Position numbers and translations under genes: made by a program
In this document: positions 53,126-62,570 of the stretch, in pieces
Numbering within the stretch: position 1 is the stretch's first letter
How the letters are laid out: each line of letters begins with the position of its first letter
NCBI GenBank assembly: GCA_963853835.1
Contig: OY970823.1
Span: forward strand, 3,800,001-3,864,000
DNA: 64,000 bases
Direction: 5' to 3'
Origin: Calendula officinalis
Taxonomy: Eukaryota > Streptophyta > Magnoliopsida > Asterales > Asteraceae
The notes under the pieces: model-generated
Seen by the model: the letters and a program-made list of their open reading frames with translations, nothing else
Databases searched by the model: none
What the model was told of the DNA's origin: nothing

Positions 53126-55528
53126 TTGTTATGCCATGCTGGACTGGCACTGAGCTTCTGGGCTGAAGCTGTAAATTGTGCAAACTTCACTCAGAATAGA
53201 GCCACTATAGTCCAGAGACATCTGAAGACTCCATATGAGTTATACAATGGCAAGATTCCTAATGTGGAATACTTCCACATCTTTGGAAGTAAATGCTTTG
53301 CACTCAGTACAAAACAAAATCTCAACAAATTTGCTCCCAAAGCAAATGAAGGTGTGTTCATGGGCTACTCTCCACACTCTAAAGCCTTCAGAGTGTATAT
53401 CATCTCAACCAAGATGATTGTAGAATCCATTCATGTTACCTTTGATGAAGATCAGAATGAGCATTCTACCTCAGCAAGTGAAGACATAAGTGGCATAGAT
53501 ATTCTATGCAATCCAGAAAACTCCATTGCTGAACAGCCCAAGTTTCATCCACACTTTATTCCTAATAAGTTAAATGAAACTGATCAAGTTCGAACTCAGC
53601 CTCACTCAACTGCGACTAATACTGCGGCTCCCATAACAGAGAACCCTCACACTGAGTTTCCATCTAATGATCTGCACCACTCTACCTATGAAGAAGGTGA
53701 AACATCCAACACTTCACAAGAATCCACATCAACTCTGCAAAATGAAGATGAACAGCAACCTCCGCTGTCTAATACTGACCAGAATTCCACTCAGTATCAG
53801 ACACACAACACACCTAATCAACAAGATAGTGTTGATCCTACTTCAAATGCTCCCTTAGGAAACAATTTAAGGGAACACAGAGACCATCCGCACTCAAACA
53901 TTATTGGTCCTATTGAAGAAGGTGTCCAAACAAGAAGAAAATTAGAGTTTCAACTCCAAGCAACTGCAAATTTTTGTTTCTTCTCAAGCTTTCTATCTAC
54001 CATTGAACCAAAGAAAGCTGATGAAGCTTTATTAGATGAAGATTGGGTAGAGGCTATGCAAGAAGAGCTCACAGAGTTTGAGAGAAACAAAGTTTGGAAC
54101 TTAGTACCACCTCCTACTGGCAAAACTATTATTGGTACTAAGTGGGTATTCAGAAACAAGATGGACAAGGATGGTGTTGTCATCAGAAACAAAGCAAGGT
54201 TGGTTGCTCAAGGTTACAGGCAAGAAGAAGGCATTGACTATGATGAAACTTTTGAACCAGTTGCAAGAATTGAAGCTATTAGGTTGTATCTTGCATATGC
54301 AGCTTTTAAGAACTTCAAAGTTTATCAGATGGATGTCAAGAGTGCTTTTCTAAATGGAAAACTACAAGAGGAAGTTTATGTTAAACAACCACCAGGTTTT
54401 GTTGATCCTAAATTTCCTAATTACGTTTTCAAGCTTGATAAAGCTCTATATGGGCTCAAACAAGCTCCAAGAGCCTGGTATGATACCCTGTCTGAGTACC
54501 TTATTGAAAATAAATTTACAAGAGGTAAAATTGATAAAACATTATTTTCAAAACGGAAAGGTTCTGACATCTTACTCATTCAGATATATGTAGATGATAT
54601 AATCTTTGGCTCCACTGACAAGTCAATGTGTGACTGGTTTGCTAAGATAATGTCAACTCAGTATCAGATGAGTATGATGGGAGAACTTACTTATTTTCTT
54701 GGTTTACAAGTTGAACAAAAGCCTGATGGCACTTTTATAAATCAAAGTAAGTATGTGCATGACATGTTAAAGAAATACAAATTTGAAAATTTATCTTCCA
54801 TGCACACTCCTATGGGTACTCAGGATAAGATAAGTAAGGATGAAACTGGTAAACCAGTTAGTCAATCCACATACCGAGGTATGATTGGTTCCTTACTTTA
54901 CTTAACTGCTAGCAGGCCTGATATCATGTTTGCAACATGTTTGTGTGCTCGGTATCAGGCTGATCCTAAAGAATCACACATGAAAGCAGTTAAGCGCATC
55001 TTTAGATATCTTACAGGTACTCCTAACCTGGGTCTTTGGTATCCCAAAGATTCAAACTTTGACCTTGAAGGGTACACAGATGCAGATTTTGCAGGTTGTA
55101 GATTGGATAGAAAAAACACAAGTGGAGGATGTCAATTCCTAAGTGGAAGACTAGTAGGTTGGTCATCCAGGAAGCAAAATTCGGTAGCAACTTCCACAGC
55201 AGAAGCAGAGTATGTTGCTGCAGGAAGTTGCTGTGCTCAATTATTATGGATGCAGTATCAACTATTGGACTATGGGTTCAACTTTCAAAAGACTCCAATT
55301 CATTGTGATAACAAGAGTTCTATTGCTATCACAGAGAACCCAGTTTATCACTCCAAAACTAAGCACATTGATATCAGACACCACTTTATTCGAGATAATG
55401 TGGAAAAAGGTAAGGTTGAGGTAGATTATGTACCAACAGATGAACAATTGGCCGATGTGTTTACTAAACCTCTCCCTGAGGAAAGGTTTATGTATTTACT
55501 ACGGCAATTAGGTATGCTGAATCCTTGA
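53126..55528 (+). CDS. pol: Integrase C-terminus, reverse transcriptase and RNase H of element 3
   Basis: An 800-codon frame without stops. It starts with the end of the integrase core (LALSFWAEAVN and IFGSKCFALSTK), then a variable Ser/Thr/Asn-rich linker. RT begins near 54040: WVEAMQEELTEFERNKVWNL, KARLVAQGYRQEEGIDYDET, YQMDVKSAFLNG, LYGLKQAPRAWY and the active site YVDD at 54587-54598. RNase H has YTDADFAGC (about 55075), STAEAEYVA and HCDNKSSI, and the frame ends with DVFTKPLPEERF. FEPVARIEAIRLYLAYAA is typical for the Sirevirus/Maximus lineage. It is the only intact enzyme of its class here and could serve other elements in trans. Confidence 0.9.
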   Translation: MLCHAGLALSFWAEAVNCANFTQNRATIVQRHLKTPYELYNGKIPNVEYFHIFGSKCFALSTKQNLNKFAPKANEGVFMGYSPHSKAFRVYIISTKMIVESIHVTFDEDQNEHSTSASEDISGIDILCNPENSIAEQPKFHPHFIPNKLNETDQVRTQPHSTATNTAAPITENPHTEFPSNDLHHSTYEEGETSNTSQESTSTLQNEDEQQPPLSNTDQNSTQYQTHNTPNQQDSVDPTSNAPLGNNLREHRDHPHSNIIGPIEEGVQTRRKLEFQLQATANFCFFSSFLSTIEPKKADEALLDEDWVEAMQEELTEFERNKVWNLVPPPTGKTIIGTKWVFRNKMDKDGVVIRNKARLVAQGYRQEEGIDYDETFEPVARIEAIRLYLAYAAFKNFKVYQMDVKSAFLNGKLQEEVYVKQPPGFVDPKFPNYVFKLDKALYGLKQAPRAWYDTLSEYLIENKFTRGKIDKTLFSKRKGSDILLIQIYVDDIIFGSTDKSMCDWFAKIMSTQYQMSMMGELTYFLGLQVEQKPDGTFINQSKYVHDMLKKYKFENLSSMHTPMGTQDKISKDETGKPVSQSTYRGMIGSLLYLTASRPDIMFATCLCARYQADPKESHMKAVKRIFRYLTGTPNLGLWYPKDSNFDLEGYTDADFAGCRLDRKNTSGGCQFLSGRLVGWSSRKQNSVATSTAEAEYVAAGSCCAQLLWMQYQLLDYGFNFQKTPIHCDNKSSIAITENPVYHSKTKHIDIRHHFIRDNVEKGKVEVDYVPTDEQLADVFTKPLPEERFMYLLRQLGMLNP

Positions 55529-55989
55529 TCTTTCTTAATTTTCTTTAAAACTGAGCGCTCAGTATCACTCCTGTTGATACTGACCACTCAGTATCACTAG
55601 TCTGTTATCATCAAAATTTAAACTTTTTATTTTTTTTATTAATTTCAAGAGTAAATTAATTGTTTTAATATTTTTAAAATTTTTTTAAATTATTTTTTTT
55701 TTACTCAGTATTGGGGTATGACGGCGCTCACACCGAGCTTAATCCTCATACTGCCCAATGGTAACCTTTCTTAATAGGAAAGTTACCGTTGGCACAGGAT
55801 AAGGCAGTCAAATCAGCCGATTTAACTTCCCAATACCTTAATTATCTTTCAATCACCTATAAATAACCGTTTTTTTTACTTCAAATATTTTTTTAACAGT
55901 TATTTCATTCTTTCTCTGTAAATTCTCTCTGCGATTAACGATTTCACTCTCTCTTAGCAAGCAAAAAAACTCTTAAATCAAAATCACAG
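55529..55989 (+). promoter_or_regulatory. Spacer between pol and 3' ORF of element 3
   Basis: CTCAGTAT lies at 55558, 55587 and 55704, with overlapping inverted repeats CAGTATCA/TGATACTG (55560-55597). AT-rich DNA follows, then CCTATAAATAACCG at 55856, a TATA-like element 134 bases before the 3' ORF start at 55990. It may be an internal promoter. This is inference. Confidence 0.4.
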
Positions 55990-57337
55990 ATGGCGAACCA
56001 CACTTTCGTCGCTCCAGAGGTTGAATCGGAAATCAAATTCCGAAATGATGAACTGCCCAGGTTTGCGAGGAACAACATCACAGCCAATTTCACTATTCCT
56101 CAAGCCTGGGTATCCTAAGAATTCACAAACATTGTGACTTTTATGAAGATTTGCCCAATTGCTCGTGCACTGACTTTGTCTCCTCGAGCAATTTACCCAG
56201 AAATGCTATGCGAGTTTTGGTACTCTGCCACACTCGATTCTCCAGATATGATTGCTGGGTGGGTAATTAGGGATCAAAGAAGGGCATTTGTTTCTACTGC
56301 CATCATTCGTGAAACACTGAGGCTTCCCGCCCAAGCTCAGTATGACCCATTCGTTGATAGAACAGAGGCACGCTCAGTATTGCCATTTTTGGGTCGAAGA
56401 GAAACAACGGGCATAATCAAAAGAAACGAATTTGGTCCTATGTGGGGTATTCTCATTACAATGATTATTCGGTGTATGACCCACAAGACGGGTGCTTTGG
56501 ACCAAATAAATGAATTTGGGATGCAAATAGTACATGCTTTGTACTATGGAAGAAACATTGATTATGCAAGGCTCATTTTCAATGAATTAGCTGCTTTGGT
56601 TCGGGCTAACACAAGGGAATGTAATGTCCCTTTCTGCGGATTCTTATCACTCATCTTTCAACACTCAATGCCCACACATACTTATGATGAGTTTCACAGT
56701 CCAAGGGTTGATCTTCCTCCTCTTAGTGAGAAGATCTTCTTTTACAGGCCAAGAGAAGGAGAGCCTCTACTGAGTCCTTATATGTGGGCCATTGTTCAAG
56801 AACACATAAATGAGGAAGAAGACATGTCTGATACTGAATCAGAAAATGATGATGATGATGATGATAATGATGATAATAGTGGTAATGGAGGACATGCTGG
56901 TCAAGATGTTGAGATGCAGGATGTTCCACAAGTTCAAGAACCGACTCAACAACATATCTCTCATACTGAGTCGTCCGAAGCCACACCGCTTGTCCTAAGA
57001 AGAAGAAGAAGAAACCTATCACCAGTCCTTATGGTCGTGTTATCATCTGAGGGGGTGCAGCCTGCAAATGTTCCATCATTAACTGCCTCTCTTCAAGCCC
57101 AAAGCCTAGTTGCAACCACCGCTGACCTTCCAGGTCCAGAACTAGTCCCAAATGCTCAACCAATTGAGGAACCTCATGTTCCTCTTGATGTGGAGATTCA
57201 ATATGAGCAAACTAGACTGGAAGGTGCTCAGCAAGACAGACAGGTCGGTATTGAAGATATTGGTGCTGCGAATCAACAATCACATGATCCTGCACCGACC
57301 TCTGCCGATGCTAGAAGGGAATCTGACAGAGTCTCAG

Positions 57338-57363
57338 GTATGAATTTCTAAAAAGCCCTTAAA

Positions 57364-57402
<39 letters not shown>

Positions 57403-58043
57403 CATTCCCAAATAGAGACTAAGTATTGGCCAGTACCAACTCAATACTGACCAAAGTCTCACACGATCTTTCAAATATATATCCGTTTATGGCCAACATA
57501 GCTAGCCCACTGCTGCTATGCAAAATTCATATACTGAGCACCCAATTGATCATTGTCAGTCTACAGTTGTCTCAACATTTAAAGAGACAATGGTGGTTGA
57601 TGTCATACTAACACCCACTGGTGCTGCTTGAATAATGTCCAACTTATTTTTGAGTTGGGTAGCATAATTCAAGAAATGATCACAAACCCTTAAGCCACAA
57701 AATCCAAAAACTTTCCATGGGGTTTAGCCACATTTCTGTTATCACTCTAATACCGAGTGATAAACATTGAAAATAACAAGAAGCACATCCCAGGCTTCGA
57801 ATTCCCAAACCCAAACCTTTTAGTAAATGTGACTTATCCTATACTGAGCTACTTAAATTTACACACTCACTTTTACTAGAACCTTCTTACACATGCTATG
57901 CACAAGTCCACAATATTTCATCATAAACCAGATGAAATACAGACTTCACAAACTCTGTTTATATGATTATAGAGTTAAACAACACCACAATTCTATTTGA
58001 TAAACCTTTCTTTTTAACCAGTTTTATATTTTTGTTTCTTTAG
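57338..58043 (+). other. Candidate 706-base intron in the element 3 3' ORF
   Basis: Donor TCTCAG|GTATGAAT and acceptor TTGTTTCTTTAG|CACC join two open frames in phase. The interval is full of stops, contains a (TA)n run (57364-57401) and has a branch-like, T-rich 3' part. Confidence 0.6.
57364..57401. repeat. TA microsatellite
   Basis: About 18 TA units inside the candidate intron. Confidence 0.95.
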
Positions 58044-59972
58044 CACCATCTGTGCAGGGCATTCAGGCATCACAGGCTGCAGGAGACCAAGTGACTCTGC
58101 AAGCAATCATGCAACATATTCTGGCCATCCAACATACTCAGACTATCATACTGGCCAGAATGGACACTATGAGTAGTGATATTGACTCAATAAAACAGTC
58201 AGTCTCACTACTTCAACAACCACATCAGCCTCCATCAACTCCACCATCTTCACATGGTGGACACAATGAAGAAGGAGAAGGAGATGATGATCCTGAGCAA
58301 ATGAAAGCACCCTCCAATGCAGATTCTGAGGGTGATACTGATGCTGCCACTGAGCCCATGCCCTCCCCTACTCTTGAAGGGGACATGGGTGGTGATACTG
58401 ATCCTCTTCCCTCCCCATCCAATGATAACAATAAGGGGGGGAAGAGACAAAGAGATACTGAGGTTGATCAAACTGAGCCATCTGCTCAGGGGGAGAAAAG
58501 AAGAAGATTGAATGAAGATCAACCTCCACAACAAGAACAACAACATCAGCAAAGCCCTCATACTGAGCCACTTCGGTTTCAGTATGAGAGAAGAAGACAA
58601 AGAACTAGGTCAGCATTACAAGTTGAAGACCCACTTGAGCCATCTGCTCAGGGGGAGACTCATACTGACCAACCACAACAAACTTATTCTGAGCCACCTG
58701 CTCGTGAGGATAATGATTTGCAAATTGTGGTCTATAGGCCTTTCATCTGGCCTATTGCTGATGATGAAGATGAAGAACCAGATTTAGTGAACTATGCACT
58801 AAATCTGGTAGAACAAGAAAGTTCTTCATCATCATCCTCGGATGATGAAGAACCAGAAAATCTGGTGATTAGAAGAAGGAGTTCCTTATCAAGAAGACCC
58901 ATCAATGCAGTTCTCACTTCTTCTGAATCAAGTGAGGAACCTGCTCCTTTGGTAACAAGACAAAGAAGACATGTCCATACATTGGACAGTGATACCGAGC
59001 AGGCTCCAAGACTGACTTCTCAACAACTCTGTGCAGAACAAGAGAGATTTTTATATGAGTAAGAGTTTGGAATCAAAGCTGAACCAGAATCTGACCCAGA
59101 TACTGATACTCCTGGTCCTTCACATAGAATCTCAAGAAAGGGTCCAGACCATATTCAACATTATTGAAATATGGTTGCTGCTAGGACTCAGTATAAGGAG
59201 GGAAGGAAGGAGTTCTTGAAGACCAAAACATTTCCAAATGTAAGGGGGATACATTGGTTGAATCTGGATGTCAATAAAGTAAAAGTGAAGCTCAAAGAAG
59301 GAAGAATCACTATCACTTGTACTGGCTTAACCAGTCCTCACATGAAGATATTTCTTCATGATATTCAAAGAATTGGTCTTCAAGACTGGGTGAAGATCAC
59401 AAGACTGATCAAAGAGCTTCCAAAGAAATCAACTTATGATCAAATAGTCTTGGATGAGATCTGTGCAGTAGCTGTTGTATGCTATGAGAAGGGCTTGCTT
59501 CATGAGATAGAGTATAGAATACTCAGTGTGATGACTGAAGCTTACTCACACAACAAACCAAAATGCCTTCATACATACAAGTATCTCAATAAGTATCCTC
59601 TTCCTCCTAACCTTATTTTTCAGGATCAAAAGAGTGTCATATATCCAACTTCTGGATAAATGTATACTAACTCAGAGGATAGAGAGTGCTTCATTTCTGA
59701 AGAAGATCTGCCAAGAGCTCAAATCAGTCACCTTGTTGGACTGAAATGGATGATCACCAAGAAAGAAGACTCTTGGTTCAGAAAGAAGATTGTTGTAGTT
59801 CTTAACAGGAGAAAGGATGAACTCAAGAGCAGAGAAGAGTTTGTCCACATCAAACAAGAAGTCTTCTATGAGAATGAAGCCATCAACAGCAGATGAAGAA
59901 GAAGATTTTGCTACCTATGCTGTTGTATTTTTATTTCTTTTTATCTCTTTGTAATTGTTTTGTTATCATTAG

Positions 59973-59984
59973 ATAGGGGGAGAT
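59973..59984 (+). other. Polypurine tract of element 3
   Basis: ATAGGGGGAGAT lies directly before the 3' LTR. The upstream context GTTATCATTAG is shared with element F (GTTATCATCAG at 18643). Confidence 0.88.
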
Positions 59985-60493
59985 TGTTAAGGCAAAAAGC
60001 CTTATCCCTTTGGATCTTAAGATAACAAGACAACCTAGACTAGCTTAGATTAATATGTAGCATAAAATAGCTAAGTTTAGGTCTGATACTGAGTGGTCAG
60101 TATTGGAACTCAGTATCAGAGCTCAGTATCAGATAGTGATACTGAGTACAAGGACTGAGTAGAAGGACTGAGTAAACATTTCCGTGTTTACCTTGCCAGA
60201 TCAAATCCCTTTGATCTCGGCCACTTTCCTTATTCTAGTCCTTGCATTACTCCTTGCCTAACTTGTAAGATCTCTATAACATTATAAATAGAGATCATTT
60301 GACAAAGGAGTATTCACCAATTCACTTTACACGTTCATACATATTGTAATTGATCAGTGGTCTTGTTATTCCGCAACAAGCCACACTTAGTGGAATTATA
60401 CATTTGACTCATATCTTGTTCCTATACAGTATTTGTCTTGAGTTATAATATTCCAATCAATTAACCATCTAACCAGGGCGTTGTGACCTAACA
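59985..60493 (+). repeat. 3' LTR of element 3
   Basis: 509 bp, partner of 49024-49532 with seven differences, followed by target copy AGTTA. Confidence 0.93.
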
Positions 60494-60537
60494 AGTTATT
60501 CGGAAGACTTTACTATTAGGTTGTCACATATAGTATA

Positions 60538-62033
60538 TGTAACACCCCGAGACCCGGCCTAGTATTTATTACTTTCGGTAAGTTATATTCTATTATTTAT
60601 TATTTTATATAATTTTATTTGAATTAATTAAATTATTTGTATTTTTAACCACGGGGTTAAAAATTATTGCAAACTGAGATAGATAGATATCAAAATGATT
60701 TTTATATATTTGGGTTCACTTTTAGACCAGAGTTTCAGAATTATCTTTGTTATTAAAATCTGAGCTAATTAATTATTTTAAATAAATTAAATGTGAACCA
60801 AATATTTAGTCCGATATTATGTTTAAATGAAAAATTGGTCCTATCTTGTATGTGCACGTGTGAGTATGTGAGTGTTTAAAAAGAAAAATGACTCAGCCTT
60901 TTTGTTGCCTGCTCTCACTCGATACACACATAAATATTTGAGTTTTTTTTTTTAAAGTGTTATCAAATGTTTGAAGATCTCTTACGTACATCATTTCCTC
61001 TCTGCTGTGATCACGTTTTCTGAAGCAAGTCAAGGTAAGAGTTTCTTTTCTAAAAGCTAAGGTTTTGATTCTTGCAGAAAAGTTGAACTAGGGTTTAAAT
61101 TAGTTGGGGTTTTTGATTAAAGATGTAAAATTGTTAAACCCTATGATTTCTTTGTATCTATTAGTTATTTTGTATGTGTTCTTGATAGAGGAAATTTTGA
61201 GTTGGTGAGGTTACAAGGTTTCACCATTTTTGGTCAAGTTGGAGAAGATAGTTTTTTATCCAAATTTTTGGAATGATTAAGTTGTTGTTAATTCTTGTCA
61301 AATTAAGTTTATATGATCATATTGAATGATAATTAATAGTTAAATGATTGGTTAGTTGATTTGTTGATTTGTTGATGAATCTGCCTTAAGTTAGTAGTGT
61401 TTGGCTAAAAAGGGAAGTTAGGTCATAAAATTGATGACTTGCGGACTTTTGTCAAATCTAGACAGTTGACTTTTGTCCTAATAGTCAAGTTAGTCATAAA
61501 ATGTTAATTATGTGTTTAGTTAATAGTTAGTTGAATTAGTTAGAAGTGTTTTAATAGAATTTGAGATTTTGACCCGTTTGTATAAAATGTGCAAAATTGG
61601 CTTATAATGTATTTTGTGGGCTGACTTAGACTTGCAAGAGTCAAAGTAAATTGGTAATTGCAAATTTTAAAGAGTTGTAACTAAATCGTGGTATTTTCAA
61701 TATAAAGTGTTAATATTACTTGTAATAGTAAATTGTGTTATTTGGTGAATTTTAGATTCTAATTTGGTTTATGTTGTGTATTACAGATAAAGGGAATGAG
61801 ACTCGGTAATATAGACTACTGAGTGTGGTGTGAAGAAGTGCTAAGGTGAGTGGTTTTAACCATCTTACTTGTGTTGTAATATCAATTTTGGAAATATACA
61901 TTTAGGTTGGAATTTTACTGTTATGACTTATAGTTCGGTTGCCTAATAGTGGTGATAAATAGATGTTTGTGCACATAGGAGACTTAGAGGTCAGCTATGG
62001 TGAATTCAGCTGGGCTACGGTTACTTTCGATTA
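60538..62033 (+). repeat. Tekay/Del-like LTR remnant
   Basis: It begins TGTAACACCCCGAGACCCGG, as many LTRs of the Tekay (Del) lineage of Ty3/gypsy do. The last part (GAGACTTAGAGGTCAGCTA ... GGGCTACGGTTACTTTC) is also typical of that LTR type. It is cut on the right by element G at 62034, so its end and any internal region are not visible. No ORF. Confidence 0.5.
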
Positions 62034-62538
62034 TGTCAGGATCGATTAACCCAGATGGATTAATTAATCACATATCTACAAAACTATGAGAAGTTGCAGC
62101 GGATCAACACTATAGTTTAATTGATTAAGAACATTGAATACTATTAATGAATACGAATGCTAATAAGAACACAGTAATCACAAAAAGCTTCAATATATAT
62201 TAATGTTATCGATCAATACACACTATGTTTACAATTCATAAGGAACTATATATAATAGTCCTTGAAGCCTAAAATATTAACCTAGTTATTTTAGGATTCG
62301 ATTACAATTGAATTACAGAAAGATATACATTCCTTAACTAACTATGCTAAAATCTCGAATACGATCAGCACCAATATTAGACGTCAGTAGTATTTGCCAT
62401 CGTCAGTAGTAATCTTGAGATCAGTAGCATCAGTAGTAATTGCAGTTCTGCCCCATCAGTACTATTCTTCAGTATGCATGAATCAGTACTAACTGCAGCA
62501 TCAGTAATAGAATGTTATATCTGATTTACATCCCAACA
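62034..62538 (-). repeat. 3' LTR of element G
   Basis: On the minus strand it runs from TGTTGGGATG to CGATCCTGACA, 505 bp. The U3 part (62370-62520) contains about ten CAGTA or TACTG words, such as GTCAGTAGTA, CATCAGTAGTA and CATCAGTACTA. Confidence 0.75.
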
Positions 62539-62554
62539 ATCTACCCCTAAACTT
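62539..62554 (-). other. Polypurine tract of element G
   Basis: On the minus strand this reads AAGTTTAGGGGTAGAT directly before the LTR. Confidence 0.75.
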
Positions 62555-62570
62555 ATTAATTCTCTTTGAA

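Larger units (their letters stand above)
55990..59896 (+). pseudogene. 3' ORF of element 3 (unknown function, about 1000 residues, one intron)
   Basis: Exon 1 runs from the ATG at 55990 (MANHTFVAPEVESE) to 57337, exon 2 from 58044 to 59896, and the splice keeps the phase. In-frame stops are at 56116, 59060, 59165 and 59657. Exon 1 has the family core EFWYSATLDSPDM...MWGILITMIIRCMTHKTGAL, an acidic Asp run (about 56850) and an Arg block RRRRRNLSP. Exon 2 starts with a possible helical part (MQHILAIQHTQTIILARMDT), then a long Glu/Gln/Pro/Ser-rich segment, then a basic Lys-rich end (59171-59896). No signal peptide or membrane span is seen. It may bind nucleic acid. The position matches env-like ORFs of Sireviruses but I cannot assign a role. 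Confidence 0.6.
49024..60493 (+). mobile_element. Element 3: large Copia (Sirevirus/Maximus-like) retrotransposon
   Basis: It is 11.47 kb long with 509-bp LTRs at both ends and the target duplication AGTTA (49019-49023, 60494-60498). The LTRs differ at seven sites by eye (about 1.4 %), so it is recent. Its order is LTR, primer site, gag, protease, integrase, RT, RNase H, 3' ORF with apparent intron, purine tract, LTR. RT and RNase H are fully open. Gag has a stop and a shift, integrase has lost part of its core and the 3' ORF has four stops. The word ATACTGAG or its complement occurs over 20 times. Confidence 0.93.

Noticed and set aside
57364..57401. TA run as a sign of a MITE or insertion
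   Set aside because: It is a plain microsatellite without flanking inverted repeats.
55990..59896. Envelope glycoprotein identity for the 3' ORFs
   Set aside because: No signal peptide, transmembrane segment or cysteine pattern is visible. The proteins are charged, coiled or low in complexity.
60499..62033. A host gene with first exon and intron (AGTCAAGGTAAGAG near 61030)
   Set aside because: There is no open frame and both ends fit a Tekay-type LTR, so the donor-like site is probably incidental.
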